The notes under the pieces are model-generated. The model had not been told where the DNA came from and did no database searches. It saw nothing but the letters and a program-made list of their open reading frames with translations. This document shows, piece by piece, positions 14,734 through 22,369 of a DNA stretch of 38,915 nt; the stretch's first letter is position 1; each line of letters begins with the position of its first letter. Source of the DNA: JBBIMP01 sp037444305 (GTDB lineage: Bacteria; Acidobacteriota; UBA6911); NCBI GenBank assembly GCA_037444305.1, contig JBBIMP010000045.1, positions 1 through 38,915 of the forward strand, given 5' to 3'. The position numbers were made by a program, and so were the translations under genes.

Positions 14734-15566
14734 CGGCGGTTCCCCGGGAGCCAGAGAATGCCCGTGCGGACCAGGTGGATGTCCTTGTGACTGGCGCGGA
14801 CGAAGTAGTCGTCGACTGCCGCGGCCGATTCCCGGAACCGGCGCAGCAGGCCGCGGACCTGCCGGCAGACCTCCTCTTCCACCTCCCACAGCCGCTCCTT
14901 GATCTCGTTCCGCGGCGGTTCCGCATCCTGCGCCTGCAGGGCGGGCGCGTCGGCCAGCACGTCTGTGCGCAGGTAGATTTTGGTGATGCGGTCCGCGGCC
15001 AGGCGCCAGCGGTTGCGGTTTTTGAGGGCGATTCCCGACATGTCGAATTCGTCGGGCACGGTGTCGTCCAGGTACTTGTTCTTCAGCTGCTCCAGGCGGC
15101 GGTGGGCGACCTCGTGCAGAAGATCCATCTCCCGGCGGAAGGGATCCTTGAACCGTTCCAGGCACCGCCGGTGGAAGTCGTCCGGGTGCTCGCCCTGCGT
15201 CGAGCAGAGGTTGAGCTCCCGGTTGCGCAGCAGGCGGATCCCGGCGGTGCGCATCAGGTACTGGATGACGTATCGCTCGTAGAACCGGAGCGCTTCGTCG
15301 GAAACGAATGGCGGAAGCGGCCGGAGCCGGACGTCCGGGGGCGCCTCGGGCTGGACCCTTTCGGGATCGACGGGTTCCAGCATGTCCGGCGTCCAGAGCA
15401 TCTCCCCCTCGGGCGGGAGGAGGCGCACGGTTTCGCTGACGCTGGTCGTGTGATGAAACCCCGTCCTGAGATCGATGAAGTCGACCCGCGCCTCGAAGTA
15501 AAAGCGCGGCTCGTACTCCGCCTGGGGAGCCTGCTCAGATTCACCCGCGCAATAGAACTGCTTCAT
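14730..15566 (-). CDS. Conserved-looking hypothetical protein (278 aa)
   Basis: I do not recognise a characterised family. The protein begins MKQFYCAGESEQ. An N-terminal beta-rich part (RFYFEARVDFIDLRTGFHH) contains a WTPDMLEP segment, and a long helical C-terminal half is rich in Arg and Glu (EIKERLWEVEEEVCRQVRGL). There is no signal peptide or membrane helix. A segment EMDLLHEVAHRRLEQL contains HEVAH, an HExxH match inside a charged helix; a zinc site is not supported by any other ligand. The start was set at 15566 by AAGAGG 11 bases upstream. The gene overlaps mnmA by ATGA, which supports its being expressed. Confidence 0.7.
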   Translation of the reverse strand: MKQFYCAGESEQAPQAEYEPRFYFEARVDFIDLRTGFHHTTSVSETVRLLPPEGEMLWTPDMLEPVDPERVQPEAPPDVRLRPLPPFVSDEALRFYERYVIQYLMRTAGIRLLRNRELNLCSTQGEHPDDFHRRCLERFKDPFRREMDLLHEVAHRRLEQLKNKYLDDTVPDEFDMSGIALKNRNRWRLAADRITKIYLRTDVLADAPALQAQDAEPPRNEIKERLWEVEEEVCRQVRGLLRRFRESAAAVDDYFVRASHKDIHLVRTGILWLPGNRR

Positions 15567-15862
15567 TGCCTGGAAACCTCTTAAACCGAGACACTTTGGA
15601 GGCGAAGGGCTATATAAGTCCCGCCCGCCGCAACCGCCGGTTGCCCCGCCCGCACCCCTTCGGGGTCTCGGGGCCCGATGCTTGTCACCAGTTCGCCATC
15701 GCGGACCGCCGCTTGACCGTGCGCCGGATTCTCCATCCCTTCGATTGAAAGCACCCGATTTTACCACGATTCCATGCGAGACGGCTGGTTGGCGGGGGCC
15801 GCAGGCGGCTGTGCGCTTCGCGCCGCTGCTGCCTGCGGCCTGAAGGGAGAGATCGGAAGAAC
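15567..15862 (-). other. Intergenic region with three hairpins between ECF sigma and hypothetical gene
   Basis: No gene is visible in these 296 bp. Three hairpins are: GCAACC/GGTTGC (15630-15644), ACCCC/GGGGT around TTC (15654-15666) and a larger one with perfect 10-bp arms at 15797-15806 and 15831-15840. The largest begins 22 bp after the ECF sigma stop and could be its terminator, though no U tract follows. A TATATA (about 15611-15616) on the leader side of the hypothetical gene is -10-like without a spaced -35. Confidence 0.5.
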
Positions 15863-16480
15863 TCAGTGGACGGCCTTCGATCCCGCGGGCTGCGCCACCA
15901 GCGCCGAATAGATCGACTTGAACTCCTGCCGTCCATAAAAAAGCCTGGATTTCACCGTGCCGACGGGGCAGCCGATGATGCCGGCGATTTCCTGTATGGT
16001 GTAGCCCTCCATGTCGTGCAGCCGCACCACGGCGCGGTGGCGGTGGGACATGCGCGCGAACGTCTTCTGGATGTTGGCTCCCATCTCGCTCAGTGCGGCG
16101 CCCCGGTGCGGGTCGCTGCTCGATCCGGCCTCCGCCGGCAGGGTTCGCAGCAGGTCGTCCTCCAGGGCGACCAGCCGCTGCCGGCACCCCTTGCGCAGCA
16201 TGCCGAGACAGACGTTGACGGTGATCCTGCTGATCCAGGTGGAGAGCTTGGCGTCGCCGCGGAAGTTGGCCAAACCCCGGTAGACGTTCAGCATGGTTTC
16301 CTGCAGCGCGTCCTCCGCCCAGGCCTCCTCGCGCAGGATCCGGTAGGCGGTGTTGAAAATGATCCGGTTGTACTTCCGGAGAAGCTCATTGCACGCCTCC
16401 GGATCGTTCGCGCGGCACTGCTGCAGCAGGGCCAGGTTGGTTTCCTCGTTGCTGTCTCTGACAAACTCGGCATTCGGCAT
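15863..16480 (-). CDS. ECF-type RNA polymerase sigma factor, sigma-54 promoter upstream
   Basis: The 205-residue protein has sigma region 2 (about 20-90: YNRIIFNTAYRILREEAWAEDALQETMLNVYRGLANF) and region 4 with the helix-turn-helix (about 135-190: YTIQEIAGIIGCPVGTVKSR). It lacks regions 1 and 3, as in the RpoE/ECF group. A GAGGG (16485-16489) lies 4 bases before the ATG. No anti-sigma gene is adjacent, unlike the second ECF gene of the window. Instead a strong sigma-54 promoter candidate and two inverted repeats lie upstream. The inference is transcriptional control by the NtrC-type regulator encoded just beyond, rather than by an anti-sigma factor. Confidence 0.93.
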   Translation of the reverse strand: MPNAEFVRDSNEETNLALLQQCRANDPEACNELLRKYNRIIFNTAYRILREEAWAEDALQETMLNVYRGLANFRGDAKLSTWISRITVNVCLGMLRKGCRQRLVALEDDLLRTLPAEAGSSSDPHRGAALSEMGANIQKTFARMSHRHRAVVRLHDMEGYTIQEIAGIIGCPVGTVKSRLFYGRQEFKSIYSALVAQPAGSKAVH

Positions 16481-16549
16481 AAAACCCTCAAAATCCCGTA
16501 TCGTTTTTTCGCTCCATCCGCGCCGGACTGTTCCGGCAGCCTGTCAAGG

Positions 16550-16565
16550 TGCAAAAACGGTTCCA
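16550..16565 (-). promoter_or_regulatory. Sigma-54 (-24/-12) promoter of the ECF sigma gene
   Basis: On the - strand the sequence is TGGAACCGTTTTTGCA, against consensus TGGCACGNNNNTTGCA. The invariant GG and GC are present with exactly 10 bases between them, and the TTGCA block is complete; two positions differ. Transcription would start near 16539, giving a leader of about 58 bases before the ATG at 16480. The surrounding 16570-16620 stretch is unusually AT-rich, suited to DNA bending between activator sites and promoter. Confidence 0.75.
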
Positions 16566-16649
16566 ATTCCGGGAATTTTGCAATTATCCTCTATTATTAT
16601 TATTTTCAGCTATTTACAGGATCTTCCGTGCAATACCCTCCGGGGCGCC

Positions 16650-16672
16650 AAGTGTCCAGCCGGACGACACTT
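16650..16672. promoter_or_regulatory. Predicted activator site 1 (AAGTGTC-N9-GACACTT)
   Basis: A perfect 7-bp inverted repeat with a 9-bp spacer, centred at 16661, about 122 bp upstream of the predicted sigma-54 start. It shares the TGTC-N9-GACA core with site 2. Position and symmetry fit an enhancer for a dimeric Fis-type helix-turn-helix activator such as the adjacent NtrC-like protein. Confidence 0.65.
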
Positions 16673-16712
16673 TTGTGGGTATATCTGTAATTTATTCTAT
16701 TTAAAGAATATA

Positions 16713-16735
16713 TACTGTCTATATTTTGGACAGTA
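16713..16735. promoter_or_regulatory. Predicted activator site 2 (TACTGTC-N9-GACAGTA)
   Basis: A second perfect 7-bp inverted repeat with a 9-bp spacer, centred at 16724. Centre-to-centre distance from site 1 is 63 bp, six helical turns, so both sites face the same side of the DNA. It lies 6 bp beyond the NtrC-like stop codon and about 185 bp upstream of the predicted start. Confidence 0.65.
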
Positions 16736-16740
16736 CCTGG

Positions 16741-18153
16741 TCAGGATGTGGACAGATTTTCCATGCGGCGCAGCTTGACGAGCAGCGACTGGCGGCTGAT
16801 GCCGAGGACGCGGGCCACGCGGGACTTGTTCTCCTTGCAGCGCCGCATCGTGTCGCGGATCATCTCCTCCTCCAGTTCCTGGACTGCCTGCTTCAGGTTG
16901 CCTTCGGCGCGCTCGCCCCGGGCTTTCTGACGGATGTAGTCGGAGAGCAGTTCGGGGCCGATCTCGTGCTCGGGATCGGCGAGCAGGACGAGCCGTTCGA
17001 CCTCGTTCTGCAGTTCGCGGACGTTGCCCGGCCAGGAGTAGCTTTCCAGCAGCCGCCGGGTGTCGCCCCGGAAACCGCGGACGCGGCGGTTGAGCCGGAC
17101 GGAGAACTCCTTGAGGAAGAATTCGGCCAGCGGGAGGATGTCGAGCCGGCGCTCGCGCAGCGGCGGGATGGTCACGGAAAAGACGTTGATGCGGAAGAAG
17201 AGGTCCTGGCGGAAGCGCCCGGTGTCGACCTCGGCCTTCAGGTCGCGGTTGGTCGAGGCGATGAGCCGCACGTCCACCTTCCGGGGCTGGTGGGTGCCGA
17301 GCGGCATGATTTCGCCCTCCTGCAGGACGCGCAGCAGCTTGACCTGGAGTTCGGGGGGCGCCTCGCCGATCTCGTCCAGAAACAGGGTGCCGCCGTCGGC
17401 CATTTCGAAGAATCCCCGCTTCTCCTGCACGGCGCCGGTGAAGGCGCCCCGGGCGTGGCCGAAAAACTCGCTTTCGACCAGGTCCCGCGGGATGGCGCCG
17501 CAGTTGACGGGGATGAAGATCCGGTCGCGGCGGCTGCCGGCGCGGTGGATGTAGCGCGCGATGAGCTCCTTGCCGGTGCCGGTCTCGCCCTGCACGAGCA
17601 CGGTGGTCTCGGTCCCGGTGACGCGCCGCAGCAGCTGCAGGATGTGCTCCATCTCGGGGCTGCCGCAGACGATGTTGCGCGACGGGCTCTCCTCCACTTC
17701 CCGACGCAGAAAGGTGTTCTCGGCTTGCAGCCGCTCGTTGGCCAGCCTCAGCTCCTCGGCCAGCCGCTCGTTCTCGCGCCGCAGGTCGCGTTTTTCGAGG
17801 GCTTCCCGGAGGGTGAGGCGCAGGTCGTCCGGGGCCCAGGGCTTGGTCAGGTACTTGTCGACCTCGCCCGAGTTGATCGCCTCGATCAGGTCCTCGACCT
17901 CGGTGTAGCCGGTCAGGACGATGCGGACCAGGTCCGGGCGCCGCTTCCGGGAGGCTTCCAGCAGCTGCAGCCCCGTCATGCCGGGCATCTTCTGGTCGGT
18001 GATGATGGCGTCGATCGCGTGCGCCTCCAGCAGGGCGAGCGCTTCGTCGCCCGAGCGGGCCTCGTGGATGGCGTACTCCCCGTGCAGCGTGCGCTGCAAC
18101 TTCTGCCGGTTGGCCGGCTCGTCGTCGACGATGAGGATCGAGTGCTTTTTCAC
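16741..18153 (-). CDS. NtrC-family sigma-54-dependent response regulator
   Basis: The 470-residue protein has three parts. An N-terminal receiver carries acidic pair Asp10/Asp11, phospho-acceptor Asp53 in IITDQKMPG and a KPW lysine. A coiled linker leads to the AAA+ domain with Walker A GETGTGKE, the sigma-54 contact GAFTGA and Walker B GGTLFLDEIGE. The C-terminus is a Fis helix-turn-helix (SRVARVLGISRQSLLVKLRRM). It should activate sigma-54 promoters when phosphorylated by the kinase encoded upstream. The GTG start at 18153 overlaps the kinase stop as GTGA and has AGGAGAGG upstream. The nearest candidate target is the ECF sigma gene directly downstream. Confidence 0.94.
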   Translation of the reverse strand: MKKHSILIVDDEPANRQKLQRTLHGEYAIHEARSGDEALALLEAHAIDAIITDQKMPGMTGLQLLEASRKRRPDLVRIVLTGYTEVEDLIEAINSGEVDKYLTKPWAPDDLRLTLREALEKRDLRRENERLAEELRLANERLQAENTFLRREVEESPSRNIVCGSPEMEHILQLLRRVTGTETTVLVQGETGTGKELIARYIHRAGSRRDRIFIPVNCGAIPRDLVESEFFGHARGAFTGAVQEKRGFFEMADGGTLFLDEIGEAPPELQVKLLRVLQEGEIMPLGTHQPRKVDVRLIASTNRDLKAEVDTGRFRQDLFFRINVFSVTIPPLRERRLDILPLAEFFLKEFSVRLNRRVRGFRGDTRRLLESYSWPGNVRELQNEVERLVLLADPEHEIGPELLSDYIRQKARGERAEGNLKQAVQELEEEMIRDTMRRCKENKSRVARVLGISRQSLLVKLRRMENLSTS

Positions 18154-20321
18154 CCTGCGGGCCTCTCCTGGAATATCGGGATTCTCACGGTGAACACGGT
18201 CCCCCCGCCGTCGGCGCCGGCCACCGAGATCTTCCCGCGGTGCTGTTCCATGATGCCGTAGCTGATGCTGAGTCCGAGCCCGGTCCCTTTGCCGACGGGC
18301 TTGGTGGTGAAGAACGGCTCGAAGATCCGCGTCAGGTTTTCCCGCGGGATGCCGACGCCGTTGTCCCGGATCTCGACCTCCACCACGCCGTCCGCGGCGC
18401 GTGTCCGGATCCAGACGTCGCCCTTCTCCTTCACCGCCTGGAAGGCGTTGGCCAGCAGGTTCATGAAGACCTGGCTCAGCTTGCCCGCGCAGCCCTCGAC
18501 CTTGGGGATCTCGCCGTACTCGCGGTGGATCTCCACCCGGTCCTTGTACTGGTTGCGCAGCAGGTTCAGCGACATCTCCAGCGCCTGGTGGATGTCGACG
18601 TTCGAGATGACCTCGGTGTCCATGCGCGAGAACGCCCGCAGGTCGGAGACGATGTTGTTGATCCGCCGCGCCCCCTCGGTGAAGTTGTCGATCAGCGCCG
18701 GCAGGTCCTGCCGGGCGAACTCGTAGCTGAGGCTCTCTTTCAGGCGCCCGATCTCCGCCCGGTCGGCCTCGCTGAGGCTGGGCAGGCGCTCGTAGGAGTC
18801 CAGCAGCCGGACCAGCTTCTGCACGTAGTCGGCCAGGAAGCAGGTGTTGCCGTAGATGAAGTTGAGCGGATTCTTGATCTCGTGCGCGATGCCCGCCACC
18901 AGCTGGCCGAGCGAGGCCATCTTCTCGGTGTGCACGAGCTGTTCCTGCGTGGACTGCAGGTCGAGGTAGGCCTTCTTGAGCGCCTCGTGCGATTTCTCCA
19001 GCTCCGAGGTGCGCTGCCGGACCAGGTGCTCCAGGTTGCGGTTCAGGTCCTGCAGCTGGTCCTCCCGCTCGGAGATTGCCTGTCCCATGTCGTTGAATGC
19101 CGCGCCGAGGATGCCGACTTCGTCCGCGGAGTCGACCTGGACGCGCCGGTCGAGGTCGCCCCGGGCCATCGCCTGGGCCGTGTCGATCAGGTTCTTCACC
19201 GGGACGGTGATGCCGCGGGCGATCAGCCAGGTGAAGAGCACCACCAGCGCGGCCAGGAGCGCGGTCACTCCGGCCAGCCACCCCGTCATTTCGTTTATGG
19301 GGCGGAAGATGTCGGCGTTGTCGATCCCGACCCCGACGACCCAGCCGAACGACAGGTCGTTGATCGGCGTCAGGCCGGAGATTTTCCGGACTCCCGGGGG
19401 GTATTCGTAGGCGAAGCTGCGCTCCTGCCGCAGGACGGCATCGTGCAGGTTTTTCAGGCCGTGGTCCTCGATCAGCCTCGTGCCGTAAAGGTTGCTCGCC
19501 ACGGCCGGCCGTGCGCGGGACGGGAAGCCCGGCTCCCGGGCTTCCCGGTACTTGTGCCCGATTACCCTGTTGGCATCGCGCGCAAACATGAAGGCGTAGC
19601 CCGAGCTGAGGTTCAGCTCCTCGAGGTCCGATTCCACGCTGTCGAGGATGTTCTGGATGTAGAACCAGTTGATGATGCTGATCCAGACGCCGATGATCTC
19701 GTAGGTCTGCGGGCTGCGCAGCGGCTCGGCCAGCGCGATGTTGTAGCGGTGGCTGACGTCCTCGTCCGCGTAGCCGTAGAGGCGGTGCACCAGGCTGGAG
19801 GAGTACCAGCCCTGCTGCGACGAGTGCCCGGTGAGCGAGTTCCCGAAGAGCGCGCTCTCCTCGGGGTACGCCGCGATGTTCTCGCCGATCAGCGGAAGGA
19901 CCGCGTCCGGGAAGAGCGACACGCCGAAGCGGTCCAGCGTGTTGGCCGCCACTACGGTGCCGTTGCGGTCCAGCACCAGCAGCAGGTCGTAGACCTCGTG
20001 GTTGAAGCAGTAGTTGTTCAGCAGCCGGACCATCGCGTCGCGCTCCCGGGCATCCAGCGCCGGGTAGATCAGCGGAAACGTGCTGGCCATGGAGGCAACC
20101 TCCTCCTTCTTCCCCCGGAGCATGAGGTCGATCTTGTCGGCCGTGTCCTGCGCCATCTTCTCGAGCGAGAGCTTGATGCGGTCCCCCGCGATCTGCCGGC
20201 TGCCGATGAAATAGGAGAAGGCGGAAATCCCCGCCAGGGGGATGAGGGACAGGGTGATCATCAGGGCCAGGAGCTTGACCCTCAGGCTGCGAAAAATCAC
20301 GAACTTCCGCTCTCCGGTCAT
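18150..20321 (-). CDS. Membrane histidine kinase (dCache-HAMP-HisKA-HATPase)
   Basis: The 723-residue protein has a first membrane helix at about 17-40 and a large periplasmic region of roughly 300 residues with dCache-like spacing. A second helix (about 347-369) follows, then HAMP (367-420) and a coiled coil (EREDQLQDLNRNLEHLVRQRTSELEKS). The dimerisation helix has His480 in GIAHEIKNPLN, and the ATPase has DNGVGIP and GKGTGLGLSIS. It is an NtrB-like sensor paired with the overlapping NtrC-like gene. The periplasmic domain suggests an extracytoplasmic signal; ligand residues cannot be judged here. The promoter must lie in the 143-bp gap shared with the divergent second ECF gene. Confidence 0.94.
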   Translation of the reverse strand: MTGERKFVIFRSLRVKLLALMITLSLIPLAGISAFSYFIGSRQIAGDRIKLSLEKMAQDTADKIDLMLRGKKEEVASMASTFPLIYPALDARERDAMVRLLNNYCFNHEVYDLLLVLDRNGTVVAANTLDRFGVSLFPDAVLPLIGENIAAYPEESALFGNSLTGHSSQQGWYSSSLVHRLYGYADEDVSHRYNIALAEPLRSPQTYEIIGVWISIINWFYIQNILDSVESDLEELNLSSGYAFMFARDANRVIGHKYREAREPGFPSRARPAVASNLYGTRLIEDHGLKNLHDAVLRQERSFAYEYPPGVRKISGLTPINDLSFGWVVGVGIDNADIFRPINEMTGWLAGVTALLAALVVLFTWLIARGITVPVKNLIDTAQAMARGDLDRRVQVDSADEVGILGAAFNDMGQAISEREDQLQDLNRNLEHLVRQRTSELEKSHEALKKAYLDLQSTQEQLVHTEKMASLGQLVAGIAHEIKNPLNFIYGNTCFLADYVQKLVRLLDSYERLPSLSEADRAEIGRLKESLSYEFARQDLPALIDNFTEGARRINNIVSDLRAFSRMDTEVISNVDIHQALEMSLNLLRNQYKDRVEIHREYGEIPKVEGCAGKLSQVFMNLLANAFQAVKEKGDVWIRTRAADGVVEVEIRDNGVGIPRENLTRIFEPFFTTKPVGKGTGLGLSISYGIMEQHRGKISVAGADGGGTVFTVRIPIFQERPAG

Positions 20322-20439
20322 GGATTCGCCCGGCAGGTTGCCGCCGCCCCGGCCGCTTTCGAACCGCCGGGTATCGCCCGGACAGCCGGCCTTGTGAAAA
20401 GGACTGGGTGCGCAATAAAATGGTTCATCGGTGAAACTT

Positions 20440-20455
20440 TCCTCCGCGTGGAGGA
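20440..20455 (+). promoter_or_regulatory. Hairpin sequestering the ECF sigma Shine-Dalgarno
   Basis: TCCTCC (20440-20445), loop GCGT, then GGAGGA (20450-20455) forms a perfect 6-bp hairpin whose right arm contains the GGAGG used by the ECF gene's GTG at 20465. In RNA this would hide the ribosome site when folded. Such a stem could damp or condition translation. The remaining gap (20322-20464) must also hold divergent promoters, but none stands out. Confidence 0.6.
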
Positions 20456-20464
20456 TTTAGCTTA

Positions 20465-21067
20465 GTGGCCGCTAATCCAATGGATTCGCTCGATCCCGAT
20501 GCCGCGTTGATGGTCGCATTCCAGAAAGGGGACGCGGCGGCATTTGAACAACTTTTGGACAAATACGGCAAGGCTATTGTCAATTTTATTTACAGAATTG
20601 TCAACAACGCGGCTGAAGCGGAGGAATTGGGACAGGAGGTTTTCCTGCGGATTTTTCAGGCGCGGAAGACCTATGAGCCGCGGGCGCGCTTTGCGGCCTG
20701 GATTTACCGGATCGCCACCAACGTCGGCCTGAAGGCGTTGGAGAGAAGCAGGCGGGCGCCGACGTGGTCGCCGCACGATGCCGGGGAAGATGCAGCGCGG
20801 ATTCACGAGAACCTGTTCAAGGACGGGAGGCCTGATCCGGAGCGTGTTCTGGCCGGGTCGGAGATGGCCGGGGCGGTGGCCAGGGCGATCCGGTCGCTTC
20901 CCCACAACGAGCGGGTGGCGGTGGTTCTGCGGCGGTACGAGGAGCTCAGCTACCGGGAGATCGCGGAGGTGATGAACTGTTCCGAGGGGGCGGTGAAGAC
21001 CTACATCCACCGCGGGAAGCTGCACCTGCGGGAGAGACTGCTCCCCTATTTGAAACGCGGGGAATGA
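20465..21067 (+). CDS. ECF-type RNA polymerase sigma factor with adjacent anti-sigma
   Basis: The 200-residue protein has region 2 (about 15-85: FEQLLDKYGKAIVNFIYRIVNNAAEAEELGQEVFLRIFQ) and region 4 with a helix-turn-helix (LSYREIAEVMNCSEGAVKTYIHRG, about 155-180). It belongs to the RpoE-like ECF group. I chose the GTG at 20465 because GGAGG lies 10 bases before it; the first ATG, five codons later, is 25 bases from that SD. An anti-sigma gene begins 1 bp after the stop, so activity is probably set by the partner protein. It is distinct in sequence from the first ECF factor in the window. Confidence 0.93.
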   Translation: MAANPMDSLDPDAALMVAFQKGDAAAFEQLLDKYGKAIVNFIYRIVNNAAEAEELGQEVFLRIFQARKTYEPRARFAAWIYRIATNVGLKALERSRRAPTWSPHDAGEDAARIHENLFKDGRPDPERVLAGSEMAGAVARAIRSLPHNERVAVVLRRYEELSYREIAEVMNCSEGAVKTYIHRGKLHLRERLLPYLKRGE

Positions 21068-21068
21068 G

Positions 21069-21623
21069 ATGAACTGCAAGGAAGCGCGCGCGCTGGTCGG
21101 CATCGCGGAGGAGGAGCGGGAGGCGCCGGGCGCCGGCGCGGAGTTGTCCCGGCACGTCGCTGCGTGCGCCTCGTGCCGCGCGTTTTTCGCCCAGCTGGAC
21201 GAAGTCTGGGAAGCCTTGGCAGCCCACCCCGAGATCGGACTCTCCACCGGGTTCCGCCGCGAGGTCCTGCGCCGCGTGCGCCTCGAAGAGGAAAAGCCCG
21301 GGCGAGGGCACCCCGGCGTACGCGCGGGCTGGCAGTGGCCGGCCGCGGCCGCCGGCGTCCTGCTGGTGGTCTCTCTGCTCACGTTCCAGCTCGCCGAAAA
21401 GCCGCAGACCGCGCTGGTGGGCACCGTGGATCAGTCCGAGAGGTGGGAGGAGGAGTTCATGCGCGACCTGGACAGGATCCTCGAGGTTTCCGCCGCGGAC
21501 GAGCTGAGCGATTACGACAGCTGGCCCGGCGCGGAGCTGGAGGCCGCGCCGCAGGAGAGCGAAAACCCGCCCCCGGCAGAGAAGAAGCAGAAGAAAGGAG
21601 TCGGTGGTTATGAAGGTGCTTAA
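21069..21623 (+). CDS. Zinc-finger transmembrane anti-sigma factor
   Basis: The N-terminus has the anti-sigma zinc-binding arrangement with Cys3, His29, Cys33 and Cys36 (RHVAACASC). One membrane helix follows at about 93-111 (GVLLVVSLLTFQL), then a periplasmic, acidic, Pro-rich tail to residue 184. This is the layout of RsiW/ChrR-type inhibitors that hold an ECF sigma factor at the membrane until an envelope signal releases it. It starts 1 bp after the sigma gene stop and overlaps the next gene by 14 bases. The sensory tail has no recognisable domain. Confidence 0.88.
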   Translation: MNCKEARALVGIAEEEREAPGAGAELSRHVAACASCRAFFAQLDEVWEALAAHPEIGLSTGFRREVLRRVRLEEEKPGRGHPGVRAGWQWPAAAAGVLLVVSLLTFQLAEKPQTALVGTVDQSERWEEEFMRDLDRILEVSAADELSDYDSWPGAELEAAPQESENPPPAEKKQKKGVGGYEGA

Positions 21624-22104
21624 GACGTTCTTCGTCGCTTTTGCCGCGCTCGCCCTGTTTCCATCCCTGGCGGCGGCGCAGGCGGGCATGAGGGAATTGC
21701 CGCCCGGAAAGTGGTGGGAAAACAGGAGGATCATCAACGAGCTGAAGCTCAGTCCCGAGCAGCAGAACGAGATCGATGCGGTCTGGAATGAGGGCCGGCG
21801 CAGGCTCATCGACCAGAAGGCCGAGATGGAGAAGGCACAGCTCGACATGTCGGATGCGCTGGGTGCGGACACGGTCGATGAGGCCGCGGCGTTGAAGGCG
21901 TTCGACCGTATGCAGGCCGCCAGGACGGCGCTGGAGCGGTCCACGCTGCTGATGCGCATACGGATCAAGAACGCGCTGTCGCCCGAACAGCAGGTGCGGC
22001 TGGAGGAGATCGCGAAGAGGCTTCGGCCAGACCGGAACGTCGTCCGGCCCAACCCGCAGCGGCCGGGCATTCAGCCCCCGCGCAACCCGCCGCCGGCGCC
22101 GTAA
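21610..22104 (+). CDS. Spy/CpxP-like periplasmic protein
   Basis: A signal peptide (about 1-24, cleavage near LAAAQA) precedes a helical domain with the two LSPEQQ-type motifs (LKLSPEQQNEIDAVW and ALSPEQQVRLEEI) of the Spy/CpxP/ZraP group. Such proteins act as periplasmic chaperones or metal-stress sensors. The tail is Pro/Arg-rich (PNPQRPGIQPPRNPPPAP). The ATG at 21610 has AAAGGAG 9 bases upstream; the GTG six bases earlier is too close to it. Its overlap with the anti-sigma gene suggests a three-gene envelope-stress unit in which it may modulate the anti-sigma factor. That partnership is inferred from order alone. Confidence 0.82.
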   Translation: MKVLKTFFVAFAALALFPSLAAAQAGMRELPPGKWWENRRIINELKLSPEQQNEIDAVWNEGRRRLIDQKAEMEKAQLDMSDALGADTVDEAAALKAFDRMQAARTALERSTLLMRIRIKNALSPEQQVRLEEIAKRLRPDRNVVRPNPQRPGIQPPRNPPPAP

Positions 22105-22108
22105 TCCC

Positions 22109-22154
22109 GGGACGCGGATGAACGCGGACCCGATGGCCGCCCTCTTCCGCGTCC
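22109..22154. repeat. CRCRRA-array inverted repeat, CGCGGA dialect (element 8)
   Basis: The left arm has two CGCGGA units (22113 and 22123, period 10). Its first 12 bases from 22110 match the inverted right arm (22143-22154) at 11 of 12 positions. It starts 5 bp after the Spy-like gene's stop. A separate hairpin AGCGAGCC/GGTTCGCT (22158-22177, one G-T pair) follows and could be a terminator. From 22178 to 22369 I see only a leader for the barrel protein gene, with a CAGGC/GCCTG stem near 22302-22325 and no recognisable riboswitch. Confidence 0.8.
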
Positions 22155-22369
22155 GGCAGCGAGCCGCCCGGTTCGCTCCCGCCTTGCACCCCCCCACGAA
22201 TCCCCCCCGGAAAAACTATTAACCGCCCCTGCCGGCCAAGTCGATAGGTTAAGAGGATTTTGCCTTTGAACGTGGTGGGCGGCCGGCCTGACACCCATCG
22301 CAGGCAGCGATGCCGCGCCTGTCGCTCATCCCCGTTGAACCAGCAGACCTGAGGAAAGGTGTTACGTCC

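Noticed and set aside
15096..15130. HExxH (HEVAH) metalloprotease site in the 278-aa hypothetical protein
   Set aside because: The motif lies in a charged, regular helix without a recognisable third ligand or zincin fold; probably chance.
12417..16480. Single operon from the ECF sigma gene through lpxB
   Set aside because: A 296-bp gap with three hairpins separates the sigma gene from the hypothetical-mnmA-lpxB run, so separate transcription is likelier.
16713..16735. NifA upstream activator site
   Set aside because: NifA sites are TGT-N10-ACA; here the half-sites give TGT-N11-ACA, and no nif genes are present.
22178..22369. Riboswitch upstream of the barrel protein
   Set aside because: GC-rich stems are present, but no conserved core of a riboswitch class I know could be matched.
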